Positions 11,210 to 22,389 of a DNA stretch of 64,000 nt are shown piece after piece. Every line of letters begins with the position of its first letter. The first letter of the stretch is position 1. This DNA is from Manis javanica. Lineage: Eukaryota; Chordata; Mammalia; Pholidota; Manidae. The stretch covers positions 14,252,501 through 14,316,500 of the forward strand of contig NC_133167.1 in assembly GCF_040802235.1 (NCBI RefSeq), in the 5' to 3' direction. The translations under genes and the position numbers were made by a program. The notes under the pieces were generated by a model that was given only the letters and a program-made list of their open reading frames with translations, had not been told where the DNA came from and did no database searches.

Positions 11210-11580
11210 TTAAAACTGGGCATGTGACTGAATGAGGGGGTGTCTACAGGCTAGTTTCTGGGAAGTTTTGCTTCCCCTGAAAAAGTCAAAAGAAGAGACA
11301 GATATTACTTTCCTCCTTCTGACAGTGGTTCACGATGTGGTAGTATTTGGTTCTCACATGGCCATTTTGAATCCAACTTTGGGAGGCGTCTGGTGTGAGC
11401 AGAAGAGAGGAAAGGACCTAGGGTCCTTCTGACATGGTTGGTCGGCTGAATTAATGAACCCGGAGGTTGGTTCAACTCGGGTCTCTCTGTTATGTGTGAG
11501 ATTAAAGTTCCTTTTTTGCTTAAGCCAGTTTGAATATGGTTCTGTGGCTTATAGCCAAATAACCATCTCACTGATAGAAG
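11210..11580 (+). mobile_element. MaLR-type LTR (MLT1-like), sense
   Basis: The 3' part reads 'attaatgaacccggaggttgg', 'ctctctgttatgtgtgagattaaagttcc' and 'cttaagccagtttgaatatggttctgtggctta', then 'aaccatctcactgata'. These are the hallmarks of the 3' end of MLT1/MST-like LTRs. The upstream 'cacatggccattttgaatccaa' block is in the expected order. It appears to be a solo LTR. Confidence 0.55.
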
Positions 11581-11959
11581 CTGCTTTTACTACCAGGGTT
11601 CCAGAAAAGTTTTGATGCAGCTTTATTCCATCCTCACATGGCTACTCAGGTAATACAGATAATACCTACATGGTTTTTGACCTTGATTACTCCAAACAAA
11701 GAGAACTTCTTAATTGGAAGTTACCACTGGACACCACTTTTTCAACTTGCCTCTACTAGAATATAATGTTGAAATTGGGAGACGCCCTGTTCATTCTTTC
11801 CTGCTCACTCTTTCTTTACTGAAATTGTCTACTTGCTAAAAGCCCTGCTAATACAGGGGCTTAGGTGCTGTGGTTTTACAGTTGATCTTGTTAGATTCTC
11901 GAGCCACCACTGGATTCAAGAGACTGGACAGTTGTCTCAGCTGGCTTAATGATATTTTT

Positions 11960-12240
11960 ATCATGGGATTTTTTTTCTTTGGCTTTAAAATAAAATATAA
12001 ATACAAAAAAGAATACAAAACAAATGCATAACTTAGTGCATTATGATAAGGCAAGCACCTTTCTAACCAAGCCCCATCAAGTAATAGAACTTTGCCAGCC
12101 AACTCTGAAGCCCCTTCATCTGCACAGTCCTGATAACTAACCTGACTTTTTATCTATCACATCCTTGAGCTTCTATTTGATTTTATCACCAAACTGTGCA
12201 TTTCTAGGCACTATAGTTTAGTCTTGCCCATTTTTAAAAT
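11960..12240 (-). mobile_element. Ancient L1 3' fragment, antisense
   Basis: The segment contains 'caagtaatagaactttgccagcc...aagccccttcatctgcacagtcc'. This corresponds to the antisense 'caagaaatagaacattgccagcacc...aagccccttg' block of old L1ME/L1MC 3' sequence, preceded by the usual A-rich 'aaataaaatataaatacaaaa' stretch. Confidence 0.5.
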
Positions 12241-12268
12241 TAGAAGTCTCTTAGACCTAGAAGTCTCT
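12241..12268 (+). repeat. Short direct repeat
   Basis: The 11-base unit tagaagtctct occurs at 12241-12251 and again at 12258-12268, period 17. Probably a small local duplication. Confidence 0.6.
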
Positions 12269-12389
12269 CCTAATTTACAGTTTGCCCCTTGGAGTAGACA
12301 TTGAGTTGGCCCCTCCAGAGGCACTCATGCATCCATCTCCCAAGGGCACTGGAGGACCTCATATGATGGGCCTGGCTCTCGTGTCCATA

Positions 12390-12660
12390 CTTTGTATAAT
12401 CCTCTCTTCTGAGTGTAGACGGAGTCTATGATTTCTTTCTAACCAGTAAAATATGGCCAAGGTGATGGAATGTCTCTTCCGCAATTATGTTATGTTGTGC
12501 AAGCCTTTGTCTTGTCAGCAGACCTGCTGTAGGTTTGATGAAGTGACCGTACTGGGGAAGTCCACATGGCCAGGAACTACGGGTGGTCTCTGGGACATTT
12601 TTTCCCTTCTTGGGAGCAAACTGCTTCCACTGACTGGTTGATGTAAAGCCTGAGTCAACG
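12390..12660 (+). mobile_element. MaLR/MLT1-like LTR fragment
   Basis: The order is 'gagtgtagacggagtctatgatttctttctaac', 'aatatggccaaggtgatggaatgtctcttcc', then 'gaagtccacatggccaggaact'. These are characteristic middle blocks of MLT1-family LTRs. The canonical 3' end is not obvious, so the copy is likely truncated. Confidence 0.45.
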
Positions 12661-12739
12661 TGGCCCTCTTCTGTCAATTCGAATAACTTTGAAGGGCCAC
12701 CTGTGTCTGGCCCGCCCCTGTGCATCAGCTGTGTGTTGG

Positions 12740-12885
12740 TTGTAATGAAGTGGTAGCTCAGCCTCCCCTCTGCCCAGCTCTGTTCCTCCTCTCACTTTTT
12801 TTATAGGTATTGCTCCTTAGTTCACTCGCCAATAAACCTTCTGCATGCAGATCTCTGTCTCAGAGGCTGTTTCTAGGGAAAGCCT
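12740..12885 (+). mobile_element. LTR 3' portion with polyadenylation signal
   Basis: The segment has 'tattgctccttagttcactcgccaataaaccttctgcatgcagatctctgtctcagaggctgtttctaggg' in outline: an AATAAA near 12830 followed by the 'tgtctcaga..ctg' R/U5-like block of old retroviral LTRs. It may belong with the LTR fragment just upstream or be a separate insertion. Confidence 0.4.
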
Positions 12886-12889
12886 TCAA

Positions 12890-13740
12890 CCCTATCTCTT
12901 CATTGCGATTCATCTTTTGACAAGCCCAGCCTATTTGACCTGTTTCCCTCTATTTGGATTTTGCTGACTGCAAACTTCTGGTACAATTCAGCATCCTCCC
13001 TTGTCCTTCATCTTTCCTACAAACTAGCAGCTGGGTGCAAAGAATGGCTCAGACACAAGCTCCATCCCTTCGAAGACTCTAGATCGTGATATTTCTTTCA
13101 CAAGAAAGCCCCTCCCCTATTTACCTTCCTTTTGGATGTTAGGAGCTATTGATACTCATTGCCTAAGTGCATTAATTTATTGGGGTTGAAAAAATGTCTT
13201 ACTCTAATTTTATTAATTTATTTTTATTTAAGAGCTAGAATAATAGTTTCATAAAGACATGCTTGCCCTCATCTACCTGGTGGTATAGTTCATATAGGAA
13301 AAACAAGATAAATATGGGCTTTTATATACTCAGTTTTTAAGACAGTGAATTTGATTCCTGTCATCCTCAGATAATTCACTATTAGTATGAATTTTAAACA
13401 CTGTAATCTCATGGATTTAGACATATTTGATCAGTTTTAAATCATCGCAGTTCATATTTTTGCTGAAGTTGAAGTCAGCCTGTCTTTGGCGAGTAGGTGC
13501 CTCTTCAAATTGGCTCCTGATTCTTCTGGCATGACTCCAGTGGTCTTTGATAACTTCCTCATTCTCTGGTCCCCAGCTCATCTTCTGTATGTCTTGTTGC
13601 AGGCCAGAAATAAGCCATTTCACCAAGGAGCCCTGGTTTCTTTTAGTGTGAAACAGTATTTCAAGACCACAATCTGGGTATGAGAGATCTTTATTGATCT
13701 TGGGTTGATTATTGTTTCAAGGTTTTTCAGTGTCCAGAGC
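12890..13740. other. Unique stretch
   Basis: No recognised gene or repeat. Overlapping short frames near 13417-13683 on both strands lack recognisable domains. Confidence 0.35.
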
Positions 13741-13742
13741 TA

Positions 13743-13811
13743 AAGGAGAGAAAGAGAAGAAGAAGGAGAAGAGAAGGAGAAGAAACACACACACACACAC
13801 ACACACACACA
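13743..13811. repeat. Polypurine tract abutting an (AC)n microsatellite
   Basis: A GA-rich tract (about 13743-13784, almost pure A/G) runs directly into (AC)13-14 at 13785-13811. The tract encodes nothing; the open frame through it is low complexity. Confidence 0.9.
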
Positions 13812-13814
13812 ACC

Positions 13815-14440
13815 TTGTGAATTCATATAGCAATTTCAGATTCAAATTTAGGAACACAGCGTCTTTACTTAACTTCCCCTATATTAAATCTTTATCCCCT
13901 TTCTTTTTCTTTCTGAAGGTCATAGAGGGTGATAGACTTAGAATCCCATAAATAATTATTTGCTTTACCCTGTTATTTATATGATGGCCTCAGAATAATA
14001 ATACTAATAATACTGTGACCAATTCTGATTGCTGAAAATAGTTATAAAAATATGCTGCTATATTTTTATTAAGCATATACTATCGTCACTCTCCCACTTG
14101 ATGGTTGCACTGTATCTTCACTGTCATATGAGGCCATATACTTATTAGACTTTCTCTCTTCTAATGCTCTTTTAATCTGTTTTCTTTAGATACTCTGTGT
14201 TTGCTCCTTAACAGCCCTTATGTTGATGTCTTTCTTGTCATTTTGATTGTCTTAAACTCATTTTTAATAGATTCCTTAGGAAGGGCTCCTGGGAACCATT
14301 CTCTGAGTTGTAGGTAATAGTTGTTCTGTACACTTGAAAATAAGTTTTCATCCATACAGGAACCACTAACACACAGCTTGCTGGTAGTTTGGCCCCATCC
14401 ACTTATGTTTTGGGGTTTGTAGAAATGCCTTGTCACTTTG
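13815..14440. other. AT-rich stretch, nothing firm
   Basis: An irregular 'aataata' run lies near 13997-14010. No gene or repeat family recognised. Confidence 0.35.
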
Positions 14441-14444
14441 TGTT

Positions 14445-14850
14445 TTTTTAATCAAGGTTAAATTCACATCACATAAAACTAACCACTTTCAAATGTGCAA
14501 TTCAGTGTCATCTAGGACACTCACAGTGTGATACAATCATCACCTCTATTTCTAAGTTATTTTGTAGGCATTAGGCAGTGTTTCTCTATTCCCCTTTCAT
14601 CCCATCATTCCAGCCCTCCTCTGTCTCTATGGATTCACCTAATTTGGACCTTTCATGTGAATGGAATCATACAGTATGTGACCTTTTGTGTCTGGCTTCT
14701 CTCACTTAGCATGCTTCCAAACTTCATCCACTTTGTAGCATGTGCAGCATGTAGCACTCCTTTTTATGGCTGAGTGACAGTCCGTTGCATGTACATACCA
14801 CAGTTTGTTTATCCATTCATTCTTGTTGTTTAATTTAATTGTAAATGCCC
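14445..14850 (-). mobile_element. Ancient L1 3' end (ORF2 C-terminal end and 3' UTR), antisense
   Basis: The order is 'ttaaattcacatcacataaaactaaccacttt', 'gtgcaattcagtgtcat', 'atcatcacctctatttc', 'gtgaatggaatcatacagtatgtgacc', 'tctggcttctctcacttagcatg', then 'tttttatggctgagtgac' and 'accacagtttgtttatccattcat'. The last two blocks are antisense of the L1 ORF2 C-terminal region and the earlier ones of L1MC/ME-type 3' sequence. Internal deletions and stops are many. Confidence 0.75.
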
Positions 14851-14859
14851 ACGGGCTTT

Positions 14860-15425
14860 TTTTTTTGCTTTCTAGTTGCTCTGCTGGTTGTTGTGTAGGG
14901 ATTTAGGAAGATCCCCAAATTGCTGCTACCAATTCAGCCATCTCCCCAGAATTCTATGAGAAGTTTTACTTGTAATTTTAAATGCCTGACTCATACTTGA
15001 TGAGAGGTTGAAAGAAATAGATTCTGGAGGTGCATGAAAGGAAAGGTCCACAAAATCCTGCCTTTTCTTGATTCTTCTGAGGCTGATAGTCAGGCTTTTC
15101 CTTGGATCCTATAAAGTCTGCATCTTTATTTCTACCACCACCATTTCCATTAATTTTAGCCAGCTTGAGTAGGTTTTTGTCCTTTAAAACTCAGCATGCC
15201 ATGACAATACCCTCCTCTGACCCAATTTAATGCTTTTGTTTCCTCTACTGTTCTGCCCTAGGCCCAAGTTCCTTCTTGGGGACAATAGCAGAAATTCCTT
15301 TCAGTACGTGATTTGTCTCCAATTGAAATGTTCTTTAACAAACTCTCAACATAACAGATCACTTCATATGTATGGGCTCATATTCTTCCTCCCGATTTTG
15401 TATTTGGTCCTTTCCTCTGCTGCTC
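14860..15425. other. Unique stretch
   Basis: No gene supported. A T-run lies at about 14859-14868. Confidence 0.35.
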
Positions 15426-15429
15426 CTTG

Positions 15430-15720
15430 GCTTTGATTGGGTTTCCTAGATGCTGAGCCCGGGACAAGGATTCCTGAGCAGCTAGTTTACTGAGGCAGTG
15501 CTGTCAAGTGAACCGTGTCGGGGTGCAGGAGGAGCAGCGTGAAAGAGAAGCCAGGCAAAACGCCGCTTAGCCTCAGCCTGATCCCATGTGGATCTCTGGA
15601 ATGTGCATGACACCAAGAATTGCCCCATTTTGAGGAAAGGGGGCAGGACTTTTGTCCAGGACTCTCATTATCTGGCATCTTTGGGCAGTGAATCTCCTCT
15701 AGCTAAAGGTCATTTGATAG
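15430..15720 (+). repeat. Possible dispersed repeat copy (family shared with 48500 and 60400)
   Basis: The segment opens with a 'ggtttcctaga' then 'gggacaaggattcctgagcagctagtttactgagg' and runs into a purine-rich block. Loosely similar openings occur at about 48505 and 60405. It resembles an old LTR-like or MER-type repeat whose name I cannot assign. Confidence 0.3.
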
Positions 15721-15854
15721 AGAAGGCATAGATTATTAGCCCTCATATCAGTTGGGGAATGGGAGTACCAGTTCAGTAAGGGGGACCTGGGTGGGGCACC
15801 AGTCATGCCTGTTTTACTCTTATCTGGCTTCACATACCAAGTATTTGCCTTCCC

Positions 15855-15995
15855 TATGCATATATATATGTGTATCTATAAATTACATGTGCATATGGTA
15901 TGCATACGGGCATACAGGTGTACCTAAGTATCTATGTACACGTGTATATTTACAATGTGTATGTATTGTGCACTTGTATATTTATAAACATATGC
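15855..15995. repeat. Imperfect (TA/TG/CA) alternating purine-pyrimidine tract
   Basis: A long degenerate stretch of tata/tgtg/catac/gtgta words, clearly microsatellite-derived. It has no perfect repeat longer than about ten bases. Confidence 0.6.
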
Positions 15996-15999
15996 CTCT

Positions 16000-17995
16000 T
16001 AATTTTGATGCTATTCCTGTCCCACTTTTGGTTTATGTGGATCAAGTTGGGGTTGATGGGGGGAGTCAGGTACAGGCTTGAAGAAAGAGCAGGGAAGAGG
16101 TCTGGCACCTGGGAATAGGGTCTGGGCACTCCAGTCTCTTCTGCTAGTATTGCTGGGGGCGGCTTGTGGGATGGTAGGGTCTTCTGGGGAGGGTTGAGGG
16201 AGCAGAAAGTTTCCCTAAGAAGGAGAAGCTCTGCTACCTGTGAGTGTGGAATCAAAAGGGCCAGGAAGGGGCCATTGATATGCACAGGTCACTTGTAAGT
16301 CAAATTTTCTTTAAGAGGCAGTTGCTTGTTTTGGAAATTTGTGGTATCTATTGTGAGGCTAAAAATGAAAGATATTCTTTGGGTTGTGGTGTGGGGTAAA
16401 TGTGGAGGCAGCCGGAGCAGCTGAGTGATGGACTAATTCATGTCTCAAGGTCAATTTCATCTTTAAGTTTTGTGGTTCTGTGGTTTCTCTTTGATTTCTT
16501 TTTTATTTCTGTAGTAAAACTTGGTATAGAAGTGATGGAGTTCTAAGGACCCTTTTAGGAGAACTTTGAGTCAATAAAAAGCACCACTGAAGGTCTTTTG
16601 ATAGTTTACATTATTTAGTTCGAATGTGTATTTAAAATTTTTGTGGTGGGAAATTATACATTTTGCCCTTTTGAAGAGATGTTGTATGGATGCTCGTGAC
16701 ATGTTAAGTCCCCCATAATACTTGGATGTATTAATAAATTATCTATAACTTGCTATGTATGGAATCTGATGTTCTCTGTCCAAATGGGTGACAAGAGAAA
16801 AACAGGCAAAGGAGAAGCTTCTTGCATTTTCTACTTTTTAACAATTGTCAAAACCTCTTTGTTTCTTTTCCCAGCATGGACCCTGCAGGCAGACAGGGGT
16901 AATTTTAGAAATGGGTGAGACATAAGGAGGTCTGAACCCGCGAGGGCATGACCTACGGCTTCTATGAGTGAAGAGTTTCTATTTTGGGAGAGCGGTGTTT
17001 GCGATGTTCCCTGGTTATCTGCAGATGTGACAGTAGGGGCGTCACAACTGGCCTCCAACCTCATTTTCCTACTGGGTTTCTTGAGACAAAACACTAGCAA
17101 GTTCCATCCCATGTGGCCTTTCTCTTTCTGCACTTCTGCATTCTTATTTCTCTCATAGTCCAACATGTTTTTGGATATTTTGTGGATATGCAATATATAC
17201 CCCCTCAATGGAGAATGCTGAAAATTTCTAGCTCATTTCGATGGTGCTTTTTCTTTTTTCCTTACCATTTGATGCAGATCATGATTTTTTAATATCCTGA
17301 GAGGACCTTGCTTGAATCCTAAGGATCTAGATCAAGGGCATTATCTCTGCAATTTCTTCTCTTCAGGCTTCAAAGCCCCAGAGTTTTAACTTACTGGCTA
17401 CTGGGCAAAAGTTGTCTTCCCCTAATAGGGAATCAGCAAATGTTTCTCTTTCACAAACTTTCAATGTTTGAAGCTTGGAATGATAAACTCTCATTATTTA
17501 AGAAATGTCAACAGCCAGAATCTTAATCTTAAGCCATCACAAAATTGAGGTAGAGAGTGCACTTTGAAGGGCTCTTGGGAAAAGGTGACATTTTAGACAA
17601 ATAAGTGAAAGAAAGTGTATCTTCCGGAACCATAATAGAGGTTCCTAGAGATTAACTTTTAATCATGTGATATGAGAGAGCTTCTTCCCAAAGAATGGGT
17701 CCATTTTAGGCAACAAGATGACCCTGTTTCCCACGGTCAGCAAACACCAGGCAATGTTCCTGATCACATGGCTTTACAAATATATCTCATGGCTAAGTGT
17801 GTGGGACTGGAATTGGGTGGGTAAAATTTTCTTAGTTTAACACTGTCAAGGCATAGACCTTGTTTTTTCCTGTGGTTTAAGAAGTGTTGTGAGACAGCAA
17901 TACAATCCCTCTTCTCAAGGCTAATGCGCTCATCAGCAAGAGCTTATGGGTCGTAGTAACCAGCTGTTGGGAATGGAAAGTCACAAATCAGATTC
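16000..17995. other. Unique stretch
   Basis: About 2 kb without a feature I can name. The open frame 16831-17208 (-, 125 codons) has no domain or splice context and overlaps another frame on the opposite strand; I treat it as chance. Confidence 0.35.
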
Positions 17996-18002
17996 TCTGA
18001 GA

Positions 18003-18402
18003 CAGGGACTGGCAAGCTTTTCTTTCCCCCAAAGGGGCAGAGAATAAATATCCTACATTTATCCTAGCGGTCAAACTGAGGATATTATATAGGTATAATA
18101 TATAACAAGAGAGAAATAGTTGTAATAAGAGAGAAAGCAATTTTTAAAAATATTCTATTGACAAGATGAAAATATAATTATCATTTTGTATAATTTTTTG
18201 CTATTTTTGTAATGCAGGTATACTGGTGAAATGAATGGGATTTTTTTGGAGGGGGAATAATGTTTCACTTAATTGGGGTTCAATATTAGTTATCTGTCAT
18301 CGAATCAGTTGTAAATGGTCATGTAAAAGCCATTCTTAGCTAGTGGGTCATATGCAAACAGGTGGCAAACTGGGTTTGGCCTGAGGGCAGTATGCTAAGA
18401 GA
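18003..18402 (+). mobile_element. Non-autonomous hAT-type DNA transposon
   Basis: It begins 'cagggactggcaagcttttct...aaaggggcagagaataaatat', matching the 'caggggttggcaaactttttctgtaaagggcca' opening of hAT non-autonomous elements. It closes 'gtgggtcatatgcaaacaggtggcaaactgggtttggcctgagggcagta', the expected right half. The middle carries the AT-rich 'aatgaatgggatttttttggagg...aatgttt' block. The right terminal inverted repeat is eroded; subfamily not assigned. Confidence 0.6.
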
Positions 18403-18664
18403 ACCTATACTAACCACTCTCTGCGTCTGTGTCTGGGTTTATTTCTGCTATCCAAGGAGGCATAACAAAAAAACACATATAAATATATGTTTAAGAATTT
18501 GTATGTATGCATGAAGCAAAAATAGTAATTTATCTCCAATTGTTTTTAAAATATAAGAAGTATGGAGCTCTGCATATACTCATAGTGATAGATTCTATTT
18601 CCCTTCCTTTTCCAATCATGAGGTGAATCCCAGGACACCATTCTGCTAGGCATGGTCTCTGGTT

Positions 18665-18795
18665 ATAGGTAATATTAAGTGCCTTTCTTGAAGTTTTAAA
18701 TTGCTAACCACGTGTCAGGTGGTGGAGACACAGTGGTGAGGAGGGGTGACAGGTCCCACTTTCTGGAACTTGCATTTGAATAAACAGCTAATCTT
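18665..18795 (-). repeat. L2 3' end fragment, antisense
   Basis: The segment reads 'ccacgtgtcaggtggtggagacacagtggtgaggagg...gacaggtcccac'. This is the reverse-complement L2 pattern 'tatgtgtcaggcactggggatacagtggtgaacaag'. Confidence 0.45.
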
Positions 18796-18796
18796 T

Positions 18797-19245
18797 GCTG
18801 GACTTTTGCCAGTGAGCCATGACCAGGCTAAGCTCTCCAACTCATTGTATTTACTTCCCACAATAACCCTTGACATCCTATTTTTACCCTCATTTTTCAG
18901 ATTGGAAGTAGAATTTTAGAGTAATAGCTAATGGGTGCTTGCTGTGTCCAAGACTCAGCTCTATATGAATTGTCTCATTTAACCCCAACCTTAATTCAGT
19001 TGTCTTCATTTTATGGATGTGAAAACTTTGCATAAAGATGTGAGAAGCTGCCCAGAGTTGCTCAGAGGCAGAGCTGAAATTCTTCAGACCCAAGCAGTCT
19101 GTGCTCCAGCACCCAGGGGTTAACATTAGGTTGTTTTAATCTTAGAAATATGACGTTATTTGCTCAAGATCACACAGGGAGTAAATGGCAAAACTGAGAT
19201 TTGAACTTCAAGTGTCTGACTCCACAGCCTCTTTTAATCATTGTC
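18797..19245 (-). repeat. MIR SINE split by a second MIR
   Basis: The left part, 18797-18918, holds 'tgagccatgaccaggctaagctctccaactcattgtatttacttcccacaataaccc' and 'cctcatttttcagattgg'. The right part, about 19135-19245, holds 'ttatttgctcaagatcacacagggagtaaatggcaaaactgagatttgaac'. Together they make one antisense MIR in the correct order with the join inside the 'cagagaggttaagt' block. The interruption is itself a MIR. Confidence 0.6.
18919..19134 (-). repeat. Nested MIR SINE, antisense
   Basis: It runs 'taatagctaatgggtgcttgctgtgtccaagactcag', 'tctcatttaaccccaacc', 'cattttatggatgtgaaaac', then 'gcccagagttgctcagaggcagagctgaaattcttcagacccaagcagtctg'. This is a complete antisense MIR lying between the two halves of another one. 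Confidence 0.65.
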
Positions 19246-19449
19246 TTTACCCAAGGGTCCTGCATCTACTGGTTTGTCAATCGGATTGAGCCTCATTCAT
19301 GAACGATTTGGTTCCAAAGTAAAAGAGGGAAGTGAGGCAATTTGACCAGTTGATACACATAGAAGCAGGGGTGGCAGAGTCCATTTCCACACTGTTCCCA
19401 GTCAACAGAGAAGAGGGACTCACACAGGATGGTCTTGCTCCTGGGATCA

Positions 19450-19590
19450 TGAGCTGGAATCAGGGAGGCTTGGCTTACCTGCTTATTTCCTCACTGATCG
19501 CAGGCAAATCACTTAACCTCTCTAATCCTTAATTTATCTTATTATCTGTAAAATGGATCTCATAACACTTCCCTGGAAAGGAATTTAATT
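19450..19590 (+). repeat. MIR SINE
   Basis: The sense MIR core reads 'atcgcaggcaaatcacttaacctctctaatccttaatttatcttattatctgtaaaatggatctcataac'. The last landmark matches the consensus atctgtaaaatgggg. The upstream A-box region is degraded. Confidence 0.75.
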
Positions 19591-19599
19591 AGAAAGTGT

Positions 19600-21110
19600 T
19601 TCTTCTTGTCTTCTGTAGTGCTGAATTTTTAGTATCAGCTTGGCAGGTCTATAATACCCAGTGATTTGATCAAATATTAATCCAGATGCTTGTGTGCAGT
19701 TAGTTTCTAGATGTGGTTAACATTTACCATCGGCTGACCACACGTAAAGGAGATCACTCTTAATAATGTAGGTGGGCTTTTTCTAATCTGTTGAAGGCCT
19801 TTAAGAGCAAAAATTAGAGCTCCCCAAAGAAGAATTTCTACCTCAAGAGCACAACATAGAAATCTTGCCTCATTTTCTAGCCTGCTTATCTGCCCTGTAG
19901 AGTTCTGGAGAACTCCGACTGATTCATTCTCTGACAGGCCATACACACCCACTCACTAGGTAACTGTAGCTACAGATGTTCTAAGGGCCACAGAAAATCT
20001 TTGAATCTTGGTGATGCAAACGGTTGAAATGTCCGCATTTTACTTCCATTTAGTTTTACACATTTCAGGCCTGCAAAATAAAAGCCCTCCTACCTTGGAC
20101 TTTCATTTCAAGTACAGAATGTATTTGCAGCACAATTTTCTTTGAGCAGTACTGCTGTGGTGAAAATACAGATACATTTCCATCATCATAAAGCCTGGCT
20201 GATGTGCTGATTAAAGGAAAATGGCATGGTGAATTGAAAGATGTTTTAACTACTATATCTAATTACAAAGAAGAACATGTTACTTACCAAAGTTTCAATG
20301 TGTTCTATAATAAAAAACAAGGGCAATTAACAATCAAACAAGCGACTGCTTTGACAGGCAGATGACACAGAACAGGACTAAGAAAATGGCAGAGAGGTTT
20401 TGCTTGACGAGGAAAGCTGAGATGTTCCTTCAAATTGTAAGGTAAGATCCAAGGAGCATATGACTCTGTGGTTATAAGGCCAGGGAGGGACTCAGGAAAC
20501 AGCAGAATTGCTTTGCCTGGTTCTGTATTGCTGAAGCCAAGTCCTAGTTATCTTTAAAGTGGAAAGAAACAGGTATTTACAAGTTCTCAGACATTTTGAT
20601 GTAAAAAAACGCTCTTTACCCATGTAATTTTACTTGGAGATAAATGGGTACTTGTAATTGCCTATTTAAATATGTATATTTCTTTACTGTGATATCCTTT
20701 AGATATTTCATTTTATATTCATAATTTCATAGTTTGGCCTCCCTACTATCCCATAGGGATTTGTGTGGCTAACAAAATTAATATCCATAAATTACCATGC
20801 GTTCTAAGGATGAAAAGTCTTAGAAAAGTAAAATTTCCTAATAAATCTATTTTTTTCTCTTTCAGGCAGGAATGTGTAATATGTGTTGTTTGTTTTTTCT
20901 TGGCATACAGCTGCTGCTTTTCCCTCAACTTTTTCCTAGTAAGTCTGAGGATGGGCTAGTGGGCTTATTTTCAACCAAGGAATGGATTCATTATATGCCA
21001 ATCTTCAGTCTCTGGGCGCAGGACCATGTGATGCATGCATATACCACATACATATGATGGCTCAGAGTCAGGTACAATTTTCTTGACTAGAAGCCTTGGT
21101 TTGCAAAATA
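19600..21110. other. Unique AT-rich stretch with conserved-element look (20030-20400)
   Basis: No gene. The part from about 20030 to 20400 is free of recognisable repeats. It carries several developmental transcription-factor-like words, such as an 'aattaacaat' site and a 'tgacaggcagatgac' block. That is suggestive of, but not proof of, a conserved non-coding element. Confidence 0.3.
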
Positions 21111-21117
21111 TTGCAAG

Positions 21118-21275
21118 CATAAGACTCACCTGAAAAGTTTGCTAAAAATGCAAAACCTTGGGCTGCACCTCCAGAGATTATGAATCCATAGTTCTGCGGT
21201 AAAAGACATGGGTTTTCATTTTTAACGAGCATCCTAGGTGACCTAGAATCAGCTAGTTTAGAAATACTCCTCTGG
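21118..21275 (+). mobile_element. MER5A-like hAT MITE
   Basis: The sequence reads 'agactcacctgaaaagtttgctaaaaatgcaaaaccttgggctgcacctccagagattatgaatcc' and later 'cgagcatcctaggtgacc'. It follows the MER5A order (atcacctggagggcttgttaaaa ... gggccccacccccagagtttctgattca ... cccaggtgatgc). Termini are lost. Confidence 0.7.
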
Positions 21276-21279
21276 AGCA

Positions 21280-22200
21280 GAGTTAGTTATGTCACCTATT
21301 TTTTCTTTTTAACATGAAACCCCCTTTATAAATAAACATAAATTTATAAATTTTATAAATTGCAAAGTGCTGTACTTACTAAATTTACACATTCTGTGCA
21401 TTGTGAGACATATATATAAGAATAGAAGTTAAATATTTTAGGATGCTTTCAAGAAGAAACAATATTTTATGAGTTTAAAACCTTTATTTACTGTAGAGAC
21501 TTTTGCTCTCACTAGAATATTAATGATGTATTTAACTCAGTGATTACAATTATATTTTAATAAGAGCAAGATGATCAAACATGCTCCATTATTTTGAAAA
21601 TATGGGTTAAATATATTATGAAGTGGTTATTTGAAAATCTGTCTCAAAGTTCAATTCATTTCAATCCTTGATTATAATAGATTTCATAGTTAAAAAACAT
21701 CTTTCAAAGATGGATAGATTCAAATGAAAGACGTGCATTTGTGGCTGGGTTTTCTGAACTATGGTACTCATTTTTGAATTCTATCCATCAATTATGCAAC
21801 ATTTTTATTGAAATTTGGCTGATAAATTTCCGTATCTCTGATGTCACTTAGCTTTTTTCCCAAATTAGTCAGAATATGTTGAGTTTTTATATTTCTAACA
21901 AATTTAAAAAGTCACTGAAATTCTTCATTTGGAACATTTCAAAACAGGTTAGAAAATTCTTTTCCAGGCTTGAGTGCACAGATCTGAATTCTTATTTGAC
22001 AAAATTATTTTTTTTCCACAAGTCAAATAACAAAGAAAATATTTCTAAACTTCTGTTTTCAAATGCTTGAGATTCATAGCTTGAATCATTCTCTAAAAGC
22101 ATTCTCGTTTTTTCTGTTATCATTAAACTATCACCTTTATTTTGAAAGGATAGTTAAATGTAAATATATAGATATAAACATAAATATGTAGAAATACATG
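21280..22200. other. Unique AT-rich stretch
   Basis: Very AT-rich DNA (an 'aaatttataaattttataaattg' segment near 21340). Nothing is recognised as gene or repeat family. Confidence 0.35.
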
Positions 22201-22204
22201 ATAT

Positions 22205-22382
22205 AAATCTGCTAGGTAGCATCTGAGAAGTACGAGTCATCACAGAAAATGTTAGCAAATTTGGAACACGCGTGTGGTAGTAAGAAAAATATGTGTAATG
22301 TATGTAATTGTCAAATCACTGTGTTGCATACCTCAAACCAATATAATATTGTATGTCAACTATATTTCAATAAAAGAAAAAT
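22205..22382 (+). mobile_element. L1 3' terminus, sense
   Basis: It ends 'tcactgtgttgcatacctcaaaccaatataatattgtatgtcaactatatttcaataaaag', the standard 3' end of L1MA/L1MB-type elements just before the poly(A). Only the last part of the 3' UTR is present (strong 5' truncation). Confidence 0.75.
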
Positions 22383-22389
22383 ATGTTAA

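Noticed and set aside
13720..13950. Lysine/arginine-glutamate-rich open frame
   Set aside because: It reads straight through the polypurine and (AC)n microsatellite, so its composition is low-complexity DNA and not protein selection.
16831..17208. 125-codon minus-strand open frame
   Set aside because: No recognisable domain or splice context, and a plus-strand frame is open over the same bases.
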